Shown: piece by piece, positions 46,467-55,745 of the stretch
How positions within the stretch are numbered: the first letter of the stretch is position 1
Layout of the letters: every line of letters starts with the position of its first letter
Assembly (NCBI RefSeq): GCF_004320525.1
Contig: NZ_SIHX01000008.1
Coordinates: 1-64,000, forward strand
Direction of reading: 5' to 3'
Length of the DNA: 64,000 bases
DNA from: Arthrobacter sp. S39
Lineage (GTDB): Bacteria > Actinomycetota > Actinomycetes > Actinomycetales > Micrococcaceae
Notes under the pieces: generated by a model
Seen by the model: only the letters and a program-made list of their open reading frames with translations
Told to the model about the DNA's origin: nothing
Database searches by the model: none
Program-made: the position numbers and the translations under genes

Positions 46467-46955
46467 CTATTTGGCGGACAGGGCGGCGACGAGTTCCTCG
46501 GGGCGCCGCGTGGACGTCAGCCAGTACGGGGTCCGGTCCGAGGGGTCGGTGATGTCGATCCTGACCACGGGGTCGATCCAGCCACGGATGCAGAGGTAGG
46601 CCAGCCCGTTGAGCCTGGTGCCGCGCTCGGCTGTCGCTTCCTTGGTCCGGAAGGCCTGGACGCTGCCGACGAAACGGCGCTCGATCGTTGCCCGTCCCAC
46701 CGTGAGGGCGTCATGTGTGACCGTGATGGTGGGGGTGGAGAGCACCAGCAGGACGGCCATGATGGCGAACAGCACCGCTGCCGCCGTGTAACCGGCCGCC
46801 GCGCTGATCGGGGCGAACACCAGGATGCCCGCACCTGCGATCCCGGCCACAATGATCCACACCCACGGCGTTGGCCAGAGTTTCTCCCGGAAAACCACCG
46901 AAGGAGCGGCGGAGGGGCTGTTGGGAACGGGTACGGCGGAGCTTGATTCGGGCAT
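46467..46955 (-). CDS. DUF3093 membrane protein
   Basis: A 162-residue protein with two adjacent hydrophobic helices (about 28-70: VWIIVAGIAGAGILVFAP and YTAAAVLFAIMAVLLVLS) and a C-terminal domain containing RWIDPVVRIDITDPSDRTPYWLTSTRRPEELV-type residues, which fits DUF3093. Function unknown. The ATG at 46955 is chosen over a long upstream extension of low-complexity Arg/Pro; AAAGCT-GGGGGC precedes it. Convergent with DUF4193, divergent from dut. Confidence 0.85.
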   Translation of the reverse strand: MPESSSAVPVPNSPSAAPSVVFREKLWPTPWVWIIVAGIAGAGILVFAPISAAAGYTAAAVLFAIMAVLLVLSTPTITVTHDALTVGRATIERRFVGSVQAFRTKEATAERGTRLNGLAYLCIRGWIDPVVRIDITDPSDRTPYWLTSTRRPEELVAALSAK

Positions 46956-47036
46956 GCCCCCAGCTTTCCATCTTTGGATGCCTATTTCATCTTGGCCCGG
47001 AACTGCCGAAGCTAGGCCGAACATGCGCGCGGGCGT

Positions 47037-47042
47037 TAGAGT
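47037..47042 (+). promoter_or_regulatory. -10 element for dut
   Basis: TAGAGT ends 8 nt before the GTG at 47051 and 2 nt before an alternative GTG at 47045. The first is more compatible with a leaderless or near-leaderless message. Confidence 0.4.
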
Positions 47043-47050
47043 GAGTGACT

Positions 47051-47572
47051 GTGACTGACGAACTTGCCACGGTAGAAACCGCTTCCGAACCCCAGGCCCA
47101 CGCAGTGCTCGGCGCCCCCACCCTGCAGGTACAGCTGAAAATGCTCGACGCCGGCCTGGAGGCACCGTCCTACGCCCACCCCGGCGACGCCGGCGCGGAC
47201 CTGCGCGCACGCGTTGATGTGGTCCTGCAGCCGGGGGAGCGGAAGCTGGTTCCCACCGGGGTTTCCATTTCCCTGCCTGACGGCTACGTGGCACTGATCC
47301 ACCCCCGCTCCGGCCTGGCCACGAAGCACGGTCTGACGATCGTTAACTCGCCCGGCACCGTTGACGCAGGCTACCGCGGCGAAATCTCCGTGACCCTCCT
47401 GAATACGGACGCCCGGCAGGATATCGAACTGCGGCGCGGCGATAGAATTGCACAGATGGTCATCCAGCGGGTGGAGTACGCACAGTTCGTCCCCGTCGAT
47501 GAACTGGACGGGTCCGTGCGGGGGGCCGGCGGGTTCGGCTCCACCGGTGGATTTACCCCTCCCACAGCCTGA
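47051..47572 (+). CDS. dut: dUTP pyrophosphatase
   Basis: Hydrolyses dUTP to dUMP, keeping uracil out of DNA and feeding thymidylate synthesis. The 173-residue product contains all five trimeric dUTPase motifs: AGADLRA, PRSGLATKHG, VDAGYRGEI, RGDRIAQMVIQRV and the C-terminal GAGGFGSTG. The start is GTG at 47051; 47045 would add two residues. First gene of a plus-strand run through DUF3159. Confidence 0.95.
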   Translation: MTDELATVETASEPQAHAVLGAPTLQVQLKMLDAGLEAPSYAHPGDAGADLRARVDVVLQPGERKLVPTGVSISLPDGYVALIHPRSGLATKHGLTIVNSPGTVDAGYRGEISVTLLNTDARQDIELRRGDRIAQMVIQRVEYAQFVPVDELDGSVRGAGGFGSTGGFTPPTA

Positions 47573-47708
47573 CTCACTGCCGGAGCCGGACCGGGTGCGC
47601 GGCACGGCCAGTGCAAGCGGCGGCCGTCCGGCACTGACGATTTACGGCGGAACCCAGGTTCACGGCGGGACCGCCGGCCGCGCACATTCACAACTAAGGA
47701 GACGACCC

Positions 47709-48422
47709 ATGGTTTTTGGGCTCGGCAGGAAAGCCAAGAAGGAACAAGCAGACGAGCCGGATGTCGCGGTGTCATCGGAGGAGGCCGCGGAGGAGTCATC
47801 GGACGCCACCGGCCGCAGCGCAACCGGACCTTTTGATGTCTCCGAAATCACCAGCCGTGACGGCTACGTGGATCTTGGCGCCCTCCTGATCTCACCCAGC
47901 GAGGGACTGCAGCTCCGCCTCGAGGTGGAAGAAGCAACCCAGCGTGTGGTGGCCGTAACCATGGACCTGAACGGCTCCAGCCTGCAGCTCCAGGCGTTCG
48001 CCGCCCCGAAGTCCGAAGGCCTGTGGGACGAGATCCGGGAACAGATCGGCCAGTCCGTGGGCAGCCAGGGCGGACAGGTTGAAGAAGTCCAGGGCCAGTT
48101 CGGCACCGAACTGGTGGCCAAGCTTCCCGCAGGTGCGCCGGATGGCAGCCAGGGCTACCGGGTGGCCCGCTTCGTGGGGGTTGACGGTCCGCGCTGGTTC
48201 CTGCGCGGCGTCCTGGGCGGAGCCGCAGCCGTGGACCGGGACGCCGCCGGCCCCCTGGAAACGCTTTTCCGCAAGATTGTGGTGATCCGCGGAGACAGCC
48301 CCATGCCGCCGCGTGACCTGCTCCAGCTGCGGCTGCCCAAGGATGCGAGCATGACGCCGCCGCCCGGTGCCCCTGTGCTGCAGGAACCCGAACGCGGCCC
48401 GGAGATCACACAGATTGGCTGA
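47709..48422 (+). CDS. DUF3710 family protein
   Basis: A 237-residue soluble protein with an acidic, low-complexity N-terminus (about 10-45) followed by the DUF3710 core (GPFDVSEITSRDGYVDLGALLI, then GVDGPRWFLRGVLGGAAAVD). Function unknown; the gene normally follows dut in Actinobacteria. AAGGAG lies 7 nt before the ATG. Confidence 0.88.
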   Translation: MVFGLGRKAKKEQADEPDVAVSSEEAAEESSDATGRSATGPFDVSEITSRDGYVDLGALLISPSEGLQLRLEVEEATQRVVAVTMDLNGSSLQLQAFAAPKSEGLWDEIREQIGQSVGSQGGQVEEVQGQFGTELVAKLPAGAPDGSQGYRVARFVGVDGPRWFLRGVLGGAAAVDRDAAGPLETLFRKIVVIRGDSPMPPRDLLQLRLPKDASMTPPPGAPVLQEPERGPEITQIG

Positions 48423-48438
48423 TTCCTCCCAGGGTGCC

Positions 48439-48768
48439 ATGTCCCCGCACAGGGGAGCCGGCGTGCCTGTCAGCGAGCTCCCGGACAAGGGCCGGGTGGC
48501 CTGCCACGGGTACATCGAATCGGTCACCTACATGCCGGCAGACCAGACTGCCGCGTTCACGGCCATCGTCACCGACTCTGAAGGTCCGCGGCCAGGTTCG
48601 CCGGCGGGCAAAGGCCGCCTCCGCGTCATCTGGCTGGGCCGGCGCCGCGTCCCGGGAATCGACGCCGGCACCGAAGTCCGGCTTGAAGGCATGCTGACGC
48701 ACAGCCAGGGCCTGCCCACCATGTTCAATCCACGCTACGAAATACTGTCCCGCCAGGAGAACGAATGA
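48439..48768 (+). CDS. OB-fold nucleic-acid-binding-like protein
   Basis: A 109-residue protein with an OB-fold pattern (GRVACHGYIESVTYMPAD, RLRVIWLGRRRVPGIDAGTEVRLEGMLT, FNPRYEI). It is the small OB protein that typically sits between DUF3710 and DUF3159. The start is uncertain: ATG at 48439 (AGGG 4 nt upstream), or an in-frame TTG at 48415 overlapping the DUF3710 stop with GGAGA upstream. Its TGA overlaps the next ATG (ATGA). Confidence 0.78.
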   Translation: MSPHRGAGVPVSELPDKGRVACHGYIESVTYMPADQTAAFTAIVTDSEGPRPGSPAGKGRLRVIWLGRRRVPGIDAGTEVRLEGMLTHSQGLPTMFNPRYEILSRQENE

Positions 48769-49526
48769 CCGCGCCGCAGCAGCCCGAGAAGCCTTCCGAG
48801 CCGAAGCCTTCCGAGCCGTCCCAGGAGCAGCCGACGATGGCCGGGCTCGCCGAAGGGTACGCGGCCAAAGCCGGCCTGCACCGGACCCACGACGGCCGGA
48901 TTGACGTACTGCGCAGTGCCGGCGGCGTCCAGGGCATTGCCGAGAGCATCCTCCCCGGTCTGGTTTTCCTCATTGCCTTCACCATCACCCGCGACCTGAC
49001 ACCGTCACTGGTGGCAGCTTTGGCGTCCGCAGCCGTGTTCACGGTTGTGCGGCTCGTGCAGCGGCGGCCCCTGACGCAGGCCCTGGCCGGCGTGGTGGGT
49101 GTGGGAATCTCTGCCTGGCTGGCCAATACAACCGGCAAGGCAGAGGACTTCTACCTTCCCGGATTCTTCACCAACGCGGCCTACATCCTGGCCATGATGG
49201 TGTCCATCTTCGTTAAGTGGCCCATTGCCGGCCTGCTGTTCGGCTTCATCCGGAACGAGGGCCTTGACTGGCGCAAAGACCCTGCCCGTTTGAAGGCCTA
49301 CCGGCTGGGGACCTGGATCATTATCGCTGTCCTTGTGCTGCGGCTTGTGGTGCAGGTTCCGCTGTACCTCCTGGGCGAAGACGGACTCGCGGCGCTGGCC
49401 ACCACCCGGCTCATCATGGGTGCGCCGTTGTACATCCTGGGCATCTGGATTGCCTGGCTCCTCACGCGGCCGGTCCAGGCCGACGCCGGGACTCAGCCGT
49501 CGAAGCCGTCGTCCTCCGGGGCCTGA
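48765..49526 (+). CDS. DUF3159 membrane protein
   Basis: A 253-residue protein with five to six hydrophobic helices after a Pro/Glu/Lys-rich N-terminal tail of about 25 residues (repeated KPSEP). Family of unknown function, resembling intracellular-septation-type membrane proteins. Coupled to the OB-fold gene by a 4-nt overlap. Its last 34 nt overlap the 3' end of the convergent trkA-like gene. Confidence 0.85.
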   Translation: MTAPQQPEKPSEPKPSEPSQEQPTMAGLAEGYAAKAGLHRTHDGRIDVLRSAGGVQGIAESILPGLVFLIAFTITRDLTPSLVAALASAAVFTVVRLVQRRPLTQALAGVVGVGISAWLANTTGKAEDFYLPGFFTNAAYILAMMVSIFVKWPIAGLLFGFIRNEGLDWRKDPARLKAYRLGTWIIIAVLVLRLVVQVPLYLLGEDGLAALATTRLIMGAPLYILGIWIAWLLTRPVQADAGTQPSKPSSSGA

Positions 49527-50239
49527 GCTTCCACCGGCTGGACGCCCTCGGGCGCGTGGTCGCCGTCGGAGGCCTCGGCTGATTCGGGGGAGAGCAGGGC
49601 GCGCAGTTCGTCTTCGGCCGCGATGGTGGTGACAAAAAACAGTTCGTCGCCGCCGTCGATCACGTCATCCCGGCTGGGCGTGATGGGGGCATGGTCCCGC
49701 AGGATGGCCACCAGTGTGGAGTCTTCAGGCCAGTGGATCTCGCCCACGGTGAGGCCGATGGCGTGCGAATCGTGCGGGACGGTGAACTCCACGATCGATG
49801 ACACCCCGGTCTGCAGGGTGAGCAGCCGGACAAGGTCGCCGATCTCCACCGCTTCCTCCACGAGGGCGGTCATCAGTTGGGGGGTGTTGACGGCGACGTC
49901 CACTCCCCAGGAGTCGTTGAACATCCAGTCGTTTTTGGGATTGTTGACCCGGCCCACCGTGCGGCCCACGCCGAACTCGGTCTTGGCCAGGAGCGACACC
50001 ACCAGGTTGACCTTGTCGTCGCCTGTGGCCGAAACGACGACGTCGGCGTCCTCCATCTTCGCGCCCTGGAGGGTACTGAGCTCGCAGGCATCGCCCACCA
50101 GCCAGTGCGCGCCGCGGAGGCCGCTGCGTCCGATGACCTCCGGTTTGAGGTCGATGAGCAGGATTTCGTGCTTGTGCGCCAGCAGCTCCCTGGCGATCGA
50201 CGAGCCGACACTGCCGGCGCCCACGATGACAACTTTCAC
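49493..50239 (-). CDS. TrkA family potassium uptake regulator (CeoC-like)
   Basis: A 248-residue cytosolic RCK protein with an N-terminal Rossmann RCK-N domain (VVIVGAGSVGSSIA) and an RCK-C domain (about 140-215), then an acidic tail. RCK proteins gate Trk/Ktr or channel-type K+ transporters in response to nucleotides. The GTG start overlaps the stop of the first trkA gene by one base (TAGTG), so the two are co-translated. No TrkH-type pore gene lies in the window. Confidence 0.9.
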   Translation of the reverse strand: MKVVIVGAGSVGSSIARELLAHKHEILLIDLKPEVIGRSGLRGAHWLVGDACELSTLQGAKMEDADVVVSATGDDKVNLVVSLLAKTEFGVGRTVGRVNNPKNDWMFNDSWGVDVAVNTPQLMTALVEEAVEIGDLVRLLTLQTGVSSIVEFTVPHDSHAIGLTVGEIHWPEDSTLVAILRDHAPITPSRDDVIDGGDELFFVTTIAAEDELRALLSPESAEASDGDHAPEGVQPVEAQAPEDDGFDG

Positions 50240-50910
50240 TACGACTCCTTGGCGGGTGCTTTGGCCAGAATGTGGGCGACCTGCGGGCTGCGGTCCACCA
50301 GCAGCATGGCGTGGACGGTATCGCCGTCCTGGTAGGCCATGCCCGGTTCGGGGAGGATGCCCTCCCCGAACCGGGTGAGGTAGGCGACCCGGACGTCGGC
50401 AGTCTTCTCGATCTCGGTGATCCGGTGCCCGATCCAGCCGGCGTCGAGGTCCAGTTCCGCCAGGACCAGCTGGCCGGAGGGTTCCCGGAAATCGCCGGCC
50501 AGGTGCTGTTCGGGAAGGATGCGCCGCAGGACCTGGTCCGCGCTCCAGCGCACCGCAGCGACGGTGGGAATGCCGAGCCGCTGGTAGATCTCCGCGCGGC
50601 CTGGATCGTAGATCCTGGCCACGACGTGCGGGACGTGGAACGTCTCACGGGCAACGCGCGTGGCCAGGATGTTGGAGTTGTCGCCGCTGGACACTGCCGC
50701 GAAGGCGTAGGCCTCGGCAACTCCGGCCTGCTTCAGCGTGTCCCGGTCAAACCCGACGCCGGTGACCTTCCGGCCGGTGAAGCCCTGGCGGAGCCGGCGG
50801 AAAGCGCGGTCGTCCTGGTCGATGATGGCCACGGAGTGGCCGGCGTCCTCGAGCGTGTGCGCCAGTGTTGCTCCCACCCGGCCGCATCCCATGATCACGA
50901 AGTGCGCCAC
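50239..50910 (-). CDS. TrkA family potassium uptake regulator (CeoB-like)
   Basis: A 223-residue RCK protein: Rossmann motif VIMGCGRVGATLA, acidic residue of the nucleotide pocket in IIDQDDRAF, and C-terminal RCK-C. Paired with the downstream paralogue as in mycobacterial ceoB-ceoC. GAGGAG lies upstream of the GTG. It is 80 bp downstream of the SulP-carbonic anhydrase gene on the same strand. Confidence 0.9.
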   Translation of the reverse strand: MAHFVIMGCGRVGATLAHTLEDAGHSVAIIDQDDRAFRRLRQGFTGRKVTGVGFDRDTLKQAGVAEAYAFAAVSSGDNSNILATRVARETFHVPHVVARIYDPGRAEIYQRLGIPTVAAVRWSADQVLRRILPEQHLAGDFREPSGQLVLAELDLDAGWIGHRITEIEKTADVRVAYLTRFGEGILPEPGMAYQDGDTVHAMLLVDRSPQVAHILAKAPAKES

Positions 50911-50990
50911 CCGTATCTCCTCAACTTTCCTGGCCCATTACTGCTGCTAGAACTCTACCGGCCCCGCGCGGCGATCCTTTCAGCTGCGCG

Positions 50991-53324
50991 TCAGGCGGTG
51001 CCGGCGCCTGCTGCTACCGGCTCCGGGGCGCCGGCCGGCTCCGGGAGCGGGTGCAGGTGGCCAATGCCGTTGGCGGTGACCTGGAGGACACGGGCGGTGG
51101 GGATGTCGTAGAACAGGCCGGTGAGCTGGACCGTGCCTGCCTGCAGTGCGCCCGCCACCGAGGGGTGGCCCTGCAACCGCTCCAGCTGGACGGCCACGTT
51201 GACCATGGCCAGCTGGTCCACGGGACTGAACCCCGCCGCGGCGGCCGCGCCCTTGACCGGGTGGCCGTTGTGGAAGGCCGCCAGGCTGGCGTGGGACTGT
51301 TCCAGCCACACGCCGATAGGCCCCTGCCCGCCGTCCGCTCCATCCAGCAGCGCCGTCATCGCTCCGCAGCCGCTGTGGCCGCACACCACCAGGGACTCGA
51401 CGGAGAGTTTGGCCACGGCAAACTCCAGCGCAGCATCGGTGGCGGCATCGGTTCCGGGCCTGCCCACCACGTTGCCCACGTTGCGGACGGTGAACAGGTC
51501 TCCGGGGCCGCTGCTGGTGATCAGGTTCGGCACCAGGCGTGAGTCCGCGCAGGTCAGGAACAGCGTGGACGGGTCCTGGTAGGTGGCCAGCTCGCCGACG
51601 TGCGGCCTGAGCAGGTCAGCTGTGCGGCGGTGGTAGTTTTCGACGCCGGCCATGACGGGCTGCAGGGACGGTACGTCCGGACTCTCCGGAGCGGGGGACG
51701 TGGTTGTCCGCCCCTGCCAGGCCCGCCACGGCGCGAACCCGCCTCGAAGGGCGGACCGGGCGTCACCGCGGCTGGGCGCTGCGGCGTGGGCTTCCTCCAG
51801 GCTTGCCGTGCCGTGCTCCGCCACGGTGACGGAGCCTCCGGTGGCCACATGGCGGGTCTGCCAGGCGTCCAGCGCGTCATGGACCGGGTGGTCCAGGTAG
51901 TCGACGTCCAGTTCCAGGGTCACTGCCGTACCGGCAGGGACCGTGGCGAGTACGGCGCTGAGCCGGGGCAGCGACAGGAAGCTGCAGGAGCCGTCGATCA
52001 CCACGCGCCAGCCGCCTCCGGTTCCCGGATCCGGGGCTGCGGTGACGGTTGCCCGCGCGATCCGCCACAGCACCAGCGCAATGGCCAGGAGGAGCCCGGT
52101 CAGCACGCCCACCAGCAGGTTGGCGAACACCACGATGGACAGCGTCACCACGTAGACGAGCAGGTCACCCGTCCGCCGCGCCGTGCTGATGTCCGCGGGG
52201 CGCACCAGCCGCGCCCCGACGATGATCAGCAGGCCGGCCAGGACGGACTCGGGGATCAGCTGGATCAGCCCGGCCAGCAGGAGTGAAAAGACCAGCACCC
52301 AGACCCCGTGCAGGACGGCGGAGGAACGGGTCCGTGCCCCTGCTTCCAGGTTGGTGGCGCTGCGGACAATGACACCCGTTACGGGCATGCCGCCGAGCAG
52401 CCCGGATGTCACGTTGGCTGCGCCCTGGCCCAGGAGTTCCCGGTTGAAGTTGGTCCGCGGGCCGTGGTGCATCTTGTCCACGGCTACTGCCGAGAGCAGG
52501 GATTCCACGCTGGCGATCAGGGCGATGGTGACGGCGCCGATGACCGCGGCGTTCCAGTTGCCGGCGGGCAGCTGCGGCAGGCCCAGGGAGTCCGTCAGGG
52601 ATCCGCTGAACGTGATCCGGTCGACGCCGAACGGAAGCGAGAGTGCCGTGGCGGCGATGACTGCCACCAGCGGACCGGGAACGCGGCGAATAGGCTCAGG
52701 CAGGCGCTTCCAGACCAGCAATGTTCCGATGACCGTGATGCCAAGCGCTGCCGCCGCGATCTCGATGGCTGCCAGGCTGGCGGGGATGGCGGCGATGTTG
52801 CCGACCGCCGAACTGGCGGAACCGGCGCCCAGCAGCACATGGAACTGCTGGAGCACAATGGTGATGCCGATGCCGGCCAGCATCGCATGGACCACAACCG
52901 GCGCGATGGCCAGGGCGACCCGGCCAAACCGGGCGAGGCCCAGGAGTGCCTGCAGCACGCCGGCCGCGGCGGTGATGGCGCACGTCGCCGGCCAGCCGAA
53001 CTGGTCAACGAGCCCTGCCACAATCACCGTCAGGCCTGCGGCGGGTCCGCTCACCTGCAGCGGCGAGCCGCCCAGGGTGCCTGCCACGATGCCGCCTACG
53101 GCAGCGGCGATCAGGCCGGCCATGATGGGCGCTCCGGAGGCCGCCGCAATGCCCAGGGAGAGCGGCACGGCCACCAGGAAAACCACCAGCGACGCCGGCA
53201 GGTCGTACCGGAGCGCGTCGGCCAGCCGGCGGGCGGGCCCGCCGGGCCCAGGGACACCGGGCGGTGGACCTCCGTCCAGGCTGAGAGGGTGGGAAGTTTC
53301 CGTCGCAACAGGTGCTGTTCTCAT
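50991..53324 (-). CDS. SulP anion transporter fused to beta-carbonic anhydrase
   Basis: A 777-residue fusion. The N-terminal SulP permease (about 35-440, 10-12 helices; YDLPASLVVFLVAVPLSLGIA, GLIAAAVGGIVAGTLGGSPLQVSGPAAG) is followed by a short STAS-like segment (about 460-540). The C-terminal beta-carbonic anhydrase has zinc ligands Cys592, His650 and Cys653 and the Asp594-Arg596 dyad (CADSR, HSGCGAM). It likely imports bicarbonate and interconverts CO2/HCO3- at the membrane. The ATG at 53324 follows AAGGA by 5 nt. Confidence 0.92.
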   Translation of the reverse strand: MRTAPVATETSHPLSLDGGPPPGVPGPGGPARRLADALRYDLPASLVVFLVAVPLSLGIAAASGAPIMAGLIAAAVGGIVAGTLGGSPLQVSGPAAGLTVIVAGLVDQFGWPATCAITAAAGVLQALLGLARFGRVALAIAPVVVHAMLAGIGITIVLQQFHVLLGAGSASSAVGNIAAIPASLAAIEIAAAALGITVIGTLLVWKRLPEPIRRVPGPLVAVIAATALSLPFGVDRITFSGSLTDSLGLPQLPAGNWNAAVIGAVTIALIASVESLLSAVAVDKMHHGPRTNFNRELLGQGAANVTSGLLGGMPVTGVIVRSATNLEAGARTRSSAVLHGVWVLVFSLLLAGLIQLIPESVLAGLLIIVGARLVRPADISTARRTGDLLVYVVTLSIVVFANLLVGVLTGLLLAIALVLWRIARATVTAAPDPGTGGGWRVVIDGSCSFLSLPRLSAVLATVPAGTAVTLELDVDYLDHPVHDALDAWQTRHVATGGSVTVAEHGTASLEEAHAAAPSRGDARSALRGGFAPWRAWQGRTTTSPAPESPDVPSLQPVMAGVENYHRRTADLLRPHVGELATYQDPSTLFLTCADSRLVPNLITSSGPGDLFTVRNVGNVVGRPGTDAATDAALEFAVAKLSVESLVVCGHSGCGAMTALLDGADGGQGPIGVWLEQSHASLAAFHNGHPVKGAAAAAGFSPVDQLAMVNVAVQLERLQGHPSVAGALQAGTVQLTGLFYDIPTARVLQVTANGIGHLHPLPEPAGAPEPVAAGAGTA

Positions 53325-53768
53325 GTCAGTCCTTCGTTTGTCCGGCAGTGGTGGCCACGCTATTGACCGGCCAACGGCGCGTGCAAGGAACCGCGCAGTG
53401 AGAAACAACACCCCGTTTTCCGGCCCATGCCGGCGTCACACGGAGGATTCCGGGGCCGTGCAAACAGTGCCGCGGGGGCCGGTTTCCTGCCGTGCCGCGG
53501 TGCACACTCCGGTGCCCGGTATTCAAGTCAAGTTGCCTGCTTCGTGCCGTTTTTACGTCCAGGTACCGGCCAAACCCGGTGGCGCGTGCCGCCGGCGGAA
53601 CAGCGTGGTCTAGTCCGGTGACACCCTGTTGCGGTGTGACTGGACCGCTGCCGGGATATGTGGGTGCCTGCCGGACGCGGGCACCCGATCGGGTCTGACG
53701 GCAGTGTCGTAAGGTTGCTCTAGTGCTCAACAGAAGTGGGGCGTCGTGAGTAGTCTCAAGGAACAATT
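53325..53768. other. 444-bp divergent intergenic region (SulP-carbonic anhydrase / KimA-like)
   Basis: No credible gene is seen. It holds promoters for both flanking genes. A -10-like TAAGGT (53710-53715) faces the permease. There is an imperfect dyad GTGACACC-n7-GGTGTGAC near 53618-53640 and a hairpin GGTGCC...GGCACC near 53664-53685. I looked for a c-di-AMP (ydaO) riboswitch before the KimA-like gene and did not find its conserved segments. Confidence 0.5.
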
Positions 53769-55745
53769 GTGCTGACAATGCTGAACGCCATAAAACGGGT
53801 GCTGGTGGGCAGGCCCTTCAGGAACGACAGGCTCGCCCACACCCTGCTTCCCAAACGGATCGCACTTCCGGTCTTCGCCTCCGACGCCCTGTCCTCCGTT
53901 GCGTACGCCCCGGACGAAATCCTGCTGACCCTTGCCCTCGCCGGCGTGAGCGCGGTGGCGTTTTCGCCGTGGGTGGGCCTGGCCGTGATGGTGGTGCTGC
54001 TGACGGTGGTGGCCTCCTACCGCCAGAACGTGCACGCCTACCCGTCCGGCGGCGGCGACTATGAGATCGCCAATGAGAACCTCGGCAAGTTCGCCGGCCT
54101 CACGGTGGCGTCGGCCCTGCTGGTGGACTACGTCCTGACCGTGGCGGTCTCGATGTCCTCGGCCGCCACCTACCTCACCACGGCCGTGCCTTCCCTGCAC
54201 GGGCAACAGGCGCTCATCGCCACCATCGGCGTCGTGATCCTCGCCCTGGTGAACCTCCGCGGCATCAAGGAAGCCGGCAGCGTCTTCGCCGTCCCCACTT
54301 ACATCTTTATGGCCTCCATCCTGGGCATGACGGCGGTGGGGATCTTCCAGGCCGCCACCGGCCAGCTGCGTGAGGCCCCGTCCGCCGATTTCACGATCGT
54401 CCCCGCCCCCGGTTTTGATGAAGGCCTGGTGGGCCTGGCCGGCGCGTTCCTGCTGCTGCGCGCCTTCTCGTCCGGCGCCGCGGCCCTCACCGGTGTTGAA
54501 GCGATCAGCAACGGCGTGCCCAACTTCAAGGTGCCCAAAAGCAAAAACGCAGCCACCACGCTGCTGCTGCTCGGCGTCATCGGGGCGTCGATGCTCGCCG
54601 GCATCATGTACCTGGCCAACGCCACGAAGGTCCACATCGTCCTGGACCCGGCCACGGAATTCCTTGTTGACGGCCTGCCGCTGCCGGAAGGCTACATCCA
54701 GAGTCCGGCCATCAGCCAGATCGCGCAGACCATCTTCGGACCCGGGTCGATCCCGTTCTTTATCGTGGTTGCCGCCACAGGCGTGATCCTGGTGTTTGCC
54801 TCCAACACCGCGTTCAACGGCTTTCCCGTCCTCGGCTCCATCCTGGCCCAGGACGGATACCTTCCCCGCCAGCTGCGGACCAGGGGAGACCGGCTGGCGT
54901 TCAGCAACGGCGTCCTGGCCCTTGCGGCCGGTGCACTGGTGCTGATCATCGCGTTCAACGCCGATGTCACCAAGCTGATCCAGCTCTACATCGTGGGCGT
55001 CTTTATTTCGTTCACCCTCAGCCAGCTGGGCATGGTCAGGCACTGGGGGAGGCACCTCAAGCTCGCCAAGGACAAGACGGTCCGGCTGCGGATGGCGAAG
55101 TCGCGCACCATCAACACCATCGGCTTCGGCATGACCGCCCTGGTGCTGGTGATCGTCCTGATCACCAAGTTTGAGCAGGGCGCCTGGATCGCGCTGCTGG
55201 CCATGTTTGTCCTGTTCCTGATCATGTGGAGCATCCGCGCGCACTACGACAACGTGGCCAAGGAGCTGGCCGTGGATGAGGATTCCTCGCCGCGTGCCCT
55301 GCCCACCCGGGTCCACGCCGTCCTGCTGGTCTCCCACGTACGCAAACCGGTGCTGCGGGCGCTTGCCTATGCGCGGGCGTCGCGGCCGTCCCGGCTGGAC
55401 GCCATCACCGTTGACATCAACGCCGAGGAAACCGCCCACACGGTGGCTGACTGGCAAAAGCTGGACATTCCCGTGCCGCTGACAGTGCTGGCAAGCCCCT
55501 ACCGGGAAACCATCACGCCCATCATGGAGTACGTCAAGAACATGCGGCGCGATTCCCCGCGTGACCTCATCGTGGTCTACATCCCCGAATATGTGGTGGG
55601 TAAATGGTGGGAGCAGCTGGTCCACAACCAGACGGCGCTGCGCATCAAGACCCGGCTGCACTTCGAACCTGGCGTCATGGTGGCCAGCGTTCCGTGGCAG
55701 CTTAAATCATCCGAAGAAGCAAAGAACCTGCAGGATATCCAATGA
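53769..55745 (+). CDS. APC family permease, KimA-like potassium transporter candidate
   Basis: A 658-residue protein with 12 predicted helices and a cytoplasmic C-terminal domain of about 150 residues. Strong resemblance to Bacillus KimA, a high-affinity K+/H+ importer: IKRVLVGRP at the start, SDALSSVAYAPDEIL, SYRQNVHAYPSGGGDY, LRAFSSGAAALTGVEAISNGVP. The start is GTG at 53769 after AAGGAACAATT. Its stop overlaps the methyltransferase start by 4 nt. The neighbouring TrkA genes support a potassium role; amino acid transport cannot be excluded. Confidence 0.88.
   Translation: MLTMLNAIKRVLVGRPFRNDRLAHTLLPKRIALPVFASDALSSVAYAPDEILLTLALAGVSAVAFSPWVGLAVMVVLLTVVASYRQNVHAYPSGGGDYEIANENLGKFAGLTVASALLVDYVLTVAVSMSSAATYLTTAVPSLHGQQALIATIGVVILALVNLRGIKEAGSVFAVPTYIFMASILGMTAVGIFQAATGQLREAPSADFTIVPAPGFDEGLVGLAGAFLLLRAFSSGAAALTGVEAISNGVPNFKVPKSKNAATTLLLLGVIGASMLAGIMYLANATKVHIVLDPATEFLVDGLPLPEGYIQSPAISQIAQTIFGPGSIPFFIVVAATGVILVFASNTAFNGFPVLGSILAQDGYLPRQLRTRGDRLAFSNGVLALAAGALVLIIAFNADVTKLIQLYIVGVFISFTLSQLGMVRHWGRHLKLAKDKTVRLRMAKSRTINTIGFGMTALVLVIVLITKFEQGAWIALLAMFVLFLIMWSIRAHYDNVAKELAVDEDSSPRALPTRVHAVLLVSHVRKPVLRALAYARASRPSRLDAITVDINAEETAHTVADWQKLDIPVPLTVLASPYRETITPIMEYVKNMRRDSPRDLIVVYIPEYVVGKWWEQLVHNQTALRIKTRLHFEPGVMVASVPWQLKSSEEAKNLQDIQ

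Noticed and set aside
53325..53768. Possible c-di-AMP (ydaO/yuaA) riboswitch before the KimA-like gene
   Set aside because: The context is right, but the conserved riboswitch segments (GCCGAAUC-like and the terminal CCGUCAGCUAACC-like part) are not present; only simple hairpins are seen.
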